Source: Deroplatys truncata
Taxonomy: Eukaryota > Arthropoda > Insecta > Mantodea > Mantidae
Direction of reading: 5' to 3'
Assembly (NCBI GenBank): GCA_030765065.1
Contig: CM060977.1
Coordinates: 91,715,795-91,779,794, forward strand
Length of the DNA: 64,000 nucleotides
Under the pieces are notes generated by a model. It worked only from the letters and a program-made list of their open reading frames with translations. It ran no database searches and was not told the DNA's origin. Of the stretch, positions 57,531-64,000 are shown in pieces; the stretch's first letter is position 1; every line of letters starts with the position of its first letter. The translations under genes were made by a program, and so were the position numbers.

Positions 57531-58350
57531 AGAAAGTCAAGGTTGATAAACTGTCAGCTCTTGTGTACATCGCTGATATACAATATACTGTTTGTGGAGC
57601 TCAGTGTTAGCAGCTCACGGGGGTAAAATATTTTAGAGCATTTAATATTCACTTAATGCCTATGTTGGTTGAAGAGAAAACCGTTGCCCAAAGGTGTAAT
57701 AAAATAAACTCCACAGAGGAACAGAAACACATTAAACGAATGTTAGAAAGAATGCATCCCTTCATACGCATCAGCAACACGCGAAGCTTTACCTACCATT
57801 CTATTTATATCCAGGAGCAGAAACACCCCCGGTTGGTTATCTCCTGACGCCTATATTATGTGCTTGATTTACACGACAGTAGCATACCCCGTCAGAATGA
57901 GAGATAATGCAGTAACATCCACGATTGGGGTAAGGGCTCCAGTTGTGGATAAGCACGGAATTCCTCAACGATTCAATTCTGTGTTTAATTATAGCGATAT
58001 ATGTGGTCATTATAAAGTAGTTACAAAAAAAATAAAAAGGAACTTATACTGTTAAGAAAGTATCAATCAGATTTAAATAAATAATGAAGCAAACACAGCA
58101 GTACAACTTCTTTTTTAAATTTTATTTTACGACGTCCTGAGACAACCATAATGAATTATACAACCGTATTTAATTATTCAACACATTAAATTCCTTATTT
58201 TATGTTTAGTTGTTCAGTATATACGTATACAATATATATATTATATATATATATATACTTGATTTCGTATTAATCAGTATTGTTTTTTTTTCTTCCTTTA
58301 TATTACAGCTTCTTGATCTAATCTGGGTGGTATTTCTCTAATGAAAAAAA
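57531..58350. other. Non-coding stretch with TA microsatellite
   Basis: A TA run is at about 58228-58258. No gene recognised; open frames at 57656-58055 are short and unassigned. Confidence 0.35.
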
Positions 58351-58706
58351 TCTGATGTATTGCACTCATATGACTTTCTCTACTCCTGTACAAACTATTT
58401 TTACAAACGCTTATTCTCCATCTACTTCATGTCAGTCGAGATAAACATTTGCGGAAGAGCTGGTTGCTATGTGGAGCATTACATTCTCTTTGCATGTCCA
58501 GGACTAAAAGAAAAGAATAACGAATAATTCTCATTTGAGTATAAGTATTGATAAATTCAAACAAATAACATGGGATATCTCGGAAATGGTTCACTCGACA
58601 AAAAGCATGTATGTGACATAAAATTGCGTGCTTTATTGAAAACTGCATTTTTTGTGTAGTAAAATCTTGGGTGGAATGCCCTACTTACTATACGTAGTAG
58701 AGAAGT
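58351..58706 (-). mobile_element. HINE-like repeat, internally deleted copy
   Basis: Plus-strand start TCTGATGTATTGCACTCATA after an A run; the end 'tacgtagtagagaagt' at 58706. About 450-500 internal bases are missing (junction around 'gtgtagtaaaatcttggg'). Confidence 0.85.
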
Positions 58707-59117
58707 GTAGCGGGGTTTGGAAATGGAAAAATAAAGGTTTGTAATGGTGCGGTTCTTGGTTGTTGGATTGTTGTTGCTGCCGGCTACTCAGGTAGAGCAA
58801 TTTAGGTTCAGGAGTCTCTTACCTCAGGGAGTGTGGATGGGAGATAAATGAAGTTCACTTTCTCCTCTCAGATGGCCCGTTTATTGATGATCCAAACTGA
58901 TGTCCTCGTACGAATCTCCTTTCCACACAAGACGAGATTTTTCCTGTCACCCCTGCTACTGTTTCCGTGTTCTTACCCTTTCTTAATTACTTTGCGAAGT
59001 TGAAGTACGTTACAATACTATGCTAATGACCCTTTCGTCAGTCCCTAGCTACCCTGTTCCTCACGGTTGCCTTAAATTGGTTTTCAACACATAAATATTT
59101 ACTCGAAGGCCGCTACA
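58706..59117 (-). repeat. Probable LTR (412 bp) of an otherwise unseen retrotransposon
   Basis: Ends are TGTAGCGG (58706-58713) and CCGCTACA (59110-59117). The minus-strand orientation is suggested by AAAGAGGGAAACAG, a polypurine tract, just outside at 59118-59131, and by an AATAAA on that strand near 58878-58883. No short target duplication and no second LTR are seen, so this would be a 3' LTR with truncated internal sequence. Confidence 0.45.
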
Positions 59118-60006
59118 CTGTTTCCCTCTTTAATATAAGATATTTTGAATTTCTGAATCTATCATACTTTCCCTCACTTTTCTACACGAATCTATTTCTT
59201 TCCCTACAAATCATCTTCTCTCCACGACGTTTCGACACAGTGTTTTCTTCCCTCCTGGACGTTTCGACAGAGTGAGGTATCTTACGCACGTCTAAACGTC
59301 CTTCTGCCTCATAGATAATTTTCTATTTCACGCCTATTTTCTAGTTTCTCTCTCACTTTTTGCTATTCACGTGACTTTTCTTCGTTATGATTGGTTACAT
59401 TTCTGAATTTTTCCTCCGTCTACCATTGGTTCTCAATAACATCGTCCGAGCGTCGCTCGCGTCTAACATTAACAAATTATGTTCGATTTACTGCATTTTC
59501 TGTGCGCTTGATTAACTTCGCTTTCCTGCCCGTTGTCTTGGCTTCCTGTGTGCACAACTCGGTTCCTATTGTCACTAAGCGATCTCTAATGTTCTTTTTC
59601 CTGTCCTTTCCTACGTCTGCTATCCTTATGTGATTTTCGCCATGTTTGTTCGTTCTCAACTACATGTTTTATTTCATGTTCTTATTATTAATTAATATCT
59701 ACCCTCTACGTTTTTTCTCTCTTCATGATTTCATTCCCCCCTTTCTATAATTCTTAAGGTTCTCTTTTATTCTTCCCTCATACTGGTATTCCTTCATATT
59801 ATTTTGATGATATGCTTATTAGTTATTCTTCTTATTCGTTATTATTTATTATTCGGGCGGATGTTATCACTTCAGGAGGTAAAAATGTTAAATTTTCTTT
59901 ATTGGAGGTGTCATTTAATTCAGTTGTATGGTCTTATTGCTTCTTACTTTATAGACCTTTTTTAATTTCGATAATTACATTACTTTTTAAAAATTAAAGC
60001 TTTATT
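59118..60006. other. Possible LTR-element interior, otherwise unassigned
   Basis: If the LTR call is right, this is the 3' interior on the minus strand. I see no pol motif; open frames at 59391-59659 are short. Confidence 0.3.
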
Positions 60007-60868
60007 ACTTTTTCTACTACGTATAGTAAGTATGGGCAGTATTGCCATTTCAACAAAAAATTCGATACAGAGATTTCACTGGAAATGCATGTTTTGTGCG
60101 CTCTGAATTCAAATAAAGCATTTTTGGAAACGTGTCCTGTGTGTGTTTGTGTGTCTTTCTGTGAACGGTATAACTCAAAAATGAAGAGTCGCATAAATAC
60201 CAAACTGAATTTAAACCAATCAAATACCAATTTGAGTTTAAATCTTCCAAGGATGCGACACGAAGATTTTCAGGAAAATCATTCCACCCCTACTACCTTT
60301 ACATGAAACGTTACGAAAATTTTTATTTTCTCAAATATGGCACTAAGGATTTTGATTCAAATATTTGTTTAAGATATTTTCATAGCAAATGAAACATGTG
60401 TTGAATTTTCTGGGAATGCTTCCAAAAGTCCTCTTCATTCTAAATAGCTTTTGCATAACTGGTAAACCATAAGAGATAGGCAAAATTTTACTACACAAAA
60501 AATGTAGATCTCGTTGAAAAACACAATTTATGTCACACATTATTTTTGTCGAGTGAAGCATTTCCCACGTATTCCTTGTTATTTGTTTGAATTTTCCAAT
60601 AGTTATAGTTTTTCTCAAATGGGAATTCTTTATTAGTTTTTTATGTCCTGGACATACAAAGAGAATGGAATGTTCCACATAGCAACCAGCTCTTAAAACA
60701 TTTGACTATCGCTTAAATCCTACCATATTCCTCTTGCACCTACAAGAAAATTAGGAATAAGATTCTGCAACTGTTTATCTCGATTAACTTGAAGTTGATG
60801 GAGAATAAGTGTTTGTAAAAATAGTCCGTGCAAGAGTAGAGAAAGTGATGTGAGTGCAATACATCAGA
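60007..60868 (+). mobile_element. HINE-like repeat, full-length copy
   Basis: Starts ACTTTTTCTACTACGTA after TTATT and ends 'gcaatacatcaga' before TT, 862 bases, with both subterminal 11-mers (the 5' one with one change) and a GT run near 60140. Confidence 0.92.
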
Positions 60869-61794
60869 TTGTTTTTACTTGTATTCCAAAATTGCCAAAA
60901 ATGTATGTTCACTACAGAAAGCTACTACAGCAAAATCGCACATTTGATGCAGCCACGCTACGTCCTCCAACAATGAAGCACTACCTTCGCCTCACGATTG
61001 CTGCCTTTCTCCTCCTAGTTGTTTTTTTATACTTTGCCACGGCTGCTCGAGCATGAGATCTTAATCACTGGGTGTGGTGGATGTGTACAGAGAAACACGA
61101 ACGCTTCCTTGGAACACTTTTATTCACCATTTAAAATAAAACTTAAGGTTTGCCGATCACTTTTAAATGCATACGATGCTACTGGGCCTTTACCAAGACC
61201 GAAGATTATTAACTACAGCTGAACGTTCTACCCTCTTGCATGTTCGCCGCCAATGTTCACAACTCGACGAGAATGTCGTCCCGTTCTCACTGATCGCTCA
61301 GGACAGAATGAATTTCACCACGGCGCTACAAAGAGGAAAAACTCCTAACTTCCCCTCTCTCCCTTCAAAACTCTCCTCAAACTTAGCGTCATGAAGCCTC
61401 TAATGACCTTCACCAGGCTAAGTGCAGCTGTTCTCGGCTGTTACCAGGAAAAACGTGCTTCAATGGTATTTACCCTTTCTACATGAGGCTGGTCCCTAAT
61501 TAACAAAACTGTGCCTGTCTGGTCTTTCTGTCGCTTTTACAGTTAACAATTTTCACAATGCTTCTCCTTTTTATACATACACTGATTTTAAATATATTAT
61601 TACTTATTTTATATCGCTATCCTTCTCAGAATATTATGATAATTATTGCCTTTATAATTCCGGCTTCACATTTATAATTAGAAAGGGATTTATTCCAGCA
61701 ATCCTTGTGGACACAATGGTCACGTCAATTCATACTTCGGTTTAGAAAGGCCTTATTCGTTTATAAAGTAAAATGTTTTTATCAAGTCCTGAAA
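60869..61794. other. Unassigned stretch
   Basis: Less AT-rich at 60900-61400 than around it. A short frame at 60976-61056 encodes a hydrophobic stretch (LTIAAFLLLVVFLYFATA) but has no continuation. No element recognised. Confidence 0.3.
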
Positions 61795-62030
61795 AATGAA
61801 GATTTTGGAATAAGGTCTTCTCTAAAAGGCTTGATTGAAATACCAAGTATGGTATTTAACCGACTTTTCGTATTAGGGTTATGGTGTACAAAGAGAGATA
61901 CGCAGACCTTTATCTAAAGAAACTTTCTGTGGGATTTAGGGAGCCTAAAACATGTATTTCCGGTAAAATATCTGTATTGGAATTTTGGATGGAATGGAAT
62001 ACTTTCTCTAGAGAATACAACAAGAGAAAG
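61795..62030 (-). mobile_element. HINE-like repeat, 5' fragment
   Basis: Blocks 'ataccaagtatggtattta', 'catgtatttccggtaaaat' and 'ggaatggaatactttctcta' in reverse family order; the terminal 11-mer is altered. Confidence 0.75.
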
Positions 62031-62393
62031 ATATGCTAGTTATCTCACTGTAAGTAAGTTGGAGCGGGATGAGTTTCAAACAAAGCAAATCGACAGAGAT
62101 TGTCACATCAAGAGTCATTCGTCCTGGTTCGTGGTGCTTGTAATGCTTGTATAGTAGCACTTAGTTAAACTGCCATTTACATGCTTGTTCAACAGTCCCG
62201 CATCGCGGTTTCAACAGCAAACGCTGGTATCGGCAAACGTCTATGGTTTACTGCCCACTTAGTTTGGGTGGGGAGGGGGACGACCTTTGTTAACCACGTC
62301 GTTAGTCACTCACTTCCAGGTAGGAAGTGCTATGTTAACAGCTTCGTCCACAGTCAGCAACTATTGTTACCACTGCATTTCATTCTCATTTTT
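62031..62393. other. Non-coding stretch
   Basis: Nothing recognised. Confidence 0.4.
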
Positions 62394-62505
62394 ACTTTCG
62401 CAACTACTTACCTATAGCAAGTAGAGGAGGTATTGCATTGCACCCAAAAATTCAATACCGAGTTTAGGTCGGAAATACACGTTTTCAGACTCTCTGAATC
62501 CAAAA
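62394..62505 (+). mobile_element. HINE-like repeat, 5' fragment
   Basis: ACTTTCGCAACTACTTACC, then 'attgcattgcacccaaaaat' and 'tctctgaatccaaaaat'; breaks off about 110 bases in and is joined to the interior of a minus copy. Confidence 0.75.
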
Positions 62506-63174
62506 ATTCTGATACGACCTTACTCTTTCCATGACATTACGAGAAACAACTGAAAATCGACTGGAATTAAAAAAAATTGCCGAGCATTGAACAATTCGAA
62601 CCATCAATAACGATATCTCGGTAATGACTTATGCCATACAAAACTTATTTAAACAAACTGTGTTTTAAAGAGATCTACATTTGTTGTGTAGTACGTTTTC
62701 GTCTATCGCTTAACGTTCCAGTTATAAACGATTTTACAAAACTCCTTCCGAATAAAGAAACCACCTGCTATTCCCAGAAAATTCAAAATATAGGTATGGT
62801 TTATTTTTCATGTAAATATATTTATTCCATGGTATTTTAATTAAAATCGTTAGAGCCATTTATGAAAAAATAAAACATTTGGAAAAATGCTCCGTTTAAA
62901 AGATAGTTTTGAGTACGGGATTTTTTTTTAAAATCTTCGTGTCGAGTCTTTTGAAGATATTGAACCTAAATACCAAGTTTGGTATACATTTATCAGACTT
63001 TTCGCGTTTGAATTATACTGTTCACAGACAGACACACAGGCCTTTTTTTTTTAAAAAAAATGCTTTATTTGTGTTTAGGGGGTCTCAAAACATGTATATC
63101 AGGGAAAATCTCGGTATAGGATTTTTGGATGTAATGCAATACTTCCCTTACTTACTATACGCAGTAGAGAAAGT
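62506..63174 (-). mobile_element. HINE-like repeat, 3'-truncated copy
   Basis: Begins inside the family at 'ttccatgacattacgaga' and ends 'acgcagtagagaaagt' at 63174. The junction with the plus fragment suggests a deletion that removed the 3' ends of both. Confidence 0.85.
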
Positions 63175-63189
63175 AAAAATATGCAATAA

Positions 63190-63297
63190 AAGCGTTTCTA
63201 CAAATGCGTATCTACATGGAGTAGATAAAAAATAAGTTGTTTTAGGAATAGTTTGTTGAAGAATACGTAGAGAAAGTCATGTAAATGTAACACATAG
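63190..63297 (+). mobile_element. HINE-like repeat, 3' end fragment
   Basis: 'gtagataaaaaataag', 'aggaatagtttgttgaaga' and 'gtagagaaagtcatgtaaat' with the 3' stem-loop. Confidence 0.7.
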
Positions 63298-63299
63298 GG

Positions 63300-63460
63300 G
63301 CATAGAATTTCAAAGCTATCACTGAGCGTTCCGCTGGTTGTTTTAGTCGTGTAAACGTGTAATGAAAGTTGATCTCATTTAGCAGGAAACAAAAGAATAA
63401 GCTTTTGTAAGAATAGTTTGTAGAAGAATGAGTAGAGAAAGTCATGTGAATGTAAAACAA
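63300..63460 (+). mobile_element. HINE-like repeat, second 3' end fragment in tandem
   Basis: Repeats the 3' end: 'agaataagcttttgtaag', 'aatagtttgtagaagaa', 'gtagagaaagtcatgtgaat'. Minus-strand translation shows the resulting doubled peptide (HMTFSTHSSTNYS / YMTFSTYSSTNYS). Confidence 0.72.
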
Positions 63461-63489
63461 GCTATTTTACGTTACTATAAAAAGCCTTA

Positions 63490-63865
63490 GTGAGAGAACT
63501 GGGTAACGTGTGAGGCTCGCATTTGGGAGGTTCTCATTTATCACGATTTCCGTTTCCTTCTCATTTAGGTTTGTTGGTGTGTGGCGGTGCCGGACAGATG
63601 GCGTGAATACCTTCTCCAAGGAAACAATATACCCCGTGGACTCTTATAGGGTTGCGTGGTTCTACGGATCGTTGATCATCCTCTCTGGTCAGTTCGAGAA
63701 GTAGGACGGGTTTTTAAACCAGGAACTGATAGGAGCTTACGCGTGTTTCTGCGACCTGGTTCCATCACTTCATACCTTCCCTCTGGGGGTGGTAGCCGCA
63801 ATAGCTCTCGCTCGTAGGCCGCGGTGCGCGAGGAGTCCCCCTCCGTTGTGTAACCTATACCATAA
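63490..63865 (+). mobile_element. SINE, degenerate head and body
   Basis: The head is decayed ('gggtaacgtgtgaggctcgc'); the body 'ggcggtgccggacagatggc', 'taccccgtggactcttatag', 'cagttcgagaagtaggacgg' and 'ctgggggtggtagccgcaat' matches the SINE bodies at 36.0 and 51.2 kb. Confidence 0.75.
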
Positions 63866-63951
63866 AAAAACATTCCTAGTGATCCCTGGATTGCATTGGG
63901 AAGCGAAGGGAACTCGGCACCGATCCAGAAAGGGTGATATTACACTGACGT

Positions 63952-63977
63952 CCCACGAGGGGGCGCCCCCACGAGGG
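63952..63977. repeat. GC palindrome with flanking direct repeats
   Basis: GGGGGCGCCCCC (63959-63970) is a perfect palindrome, overlapping two CCCACGAGGG copies (63952-63961, 63968-63977). Context is cut by the window end. Confidence 0.6.
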
Positions 63978-64000
63978 AAGGTTGAGGTAAAGGGAGACAC

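Noticed and set aside
57330-57626. 98-codon open frame beginning with SLSLSLSH
   Set aside because: It translates the CT/CA/CG microsatellite inside a HINE copy.
60850-61056. Small membrane or secreted protein (hydrophobic C-terminal stretch)
   Set aside because: The first part overlaps the 3' end of a HINE copy, the frame stops right after the hydrophobic run, and no downstream exon is recognisable.
63242-63460. 72-codon protein with an internal repeat
   Set aside because: The repeat is explained by two tandem HINE 3' ends read on the minus strand.

Overview
This window reads as a piece of a large, repeat-laden, AT-rich animal genome. The transposon set (Tc1/mariner-type elements, tRNA-derived SINEs, RTE- and Jockey-like LINE remnants, an LTR element primed by tRNA-Lys) is typical of insects. 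A polyneopteran-like big genome is my guess, and the species cannot be fixed from the sequence. I see no convincing host protein-coding exon, rRNA, functional tRNA or CRISPR array. The only long, intact, family-recognisable reading frame is a DDE transposase at 1232-2647 (minus strand), whose catalytic spacing is DD82E (the Sailor-like branch of the IS630-Tc1-mariner superfamily).

The dominant component is one dispersed non-coding repeat of about 0.8-0.87 kb. About 25 copies and fragments lie on both strands and cover roughly a quarter of the window by my coordinates. Full copies start with ACTTTCTCTAC. They carry the inverse of that 11-mer about 22 bases before the 3' end, followed by a small stem-loop (ATGTG...CACAT), and they sit between T's. 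That architecture matches Helentron-associated interspersed elements (HINEs; DINE-1 of Drosophila is the known example), so I call it a HINE-like family. Nested copies (16440-17286 inside 15723-17465; 25791-26647 inside about 25030-26751; 53834-54640 inside 53752-55426) define the ends and show no target duplication.

Layout: 1-440 HINE end and SINE tail; 0.93-3.28 kb Sailor-like transposon; 4.5-5.45 kb LINE (RTE-like) remnant; 5.5-8.4 kb HINEs; 9.1-9.7 kb mariner fragment; 11.77-12.72 kb 96-bp minisatellite; 14.1 kb LINE zinc-knuckle remnant; 14.65-17.5 kb HINE cluster; 18.6-19.2 kb SINE with a perfect 18-bp target duplication; 20.03-21.26 kb dead Tc1; 22.1-26.75 kb HINEs; 27-33.4 kb SINEs, a HINE and a deleted mariner-type element; 34.7-38.7 kb SINE/LINE patchwork with a GC-rich hairpin-rich block; 38.9-40.2 kb dead mariner; 42.14-42.58 kb 150-bp triplication; 43.14-47.47 kb gag-only LTR retrotransposon with both LTRs; 51-64 kb SINEs, a LINE tail, many HINEs, a mariner fragment inside a HINE, and a probable LTR with polypurine tract.

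The elements interact as parasites of one another: HINEs land in HINEs, a mariner lies in a HINE, a HINE end abuts a LINE fragment and another abuts an LTR. Stretches between them are AT-rich non-coding DNA in which I recognise nothing.
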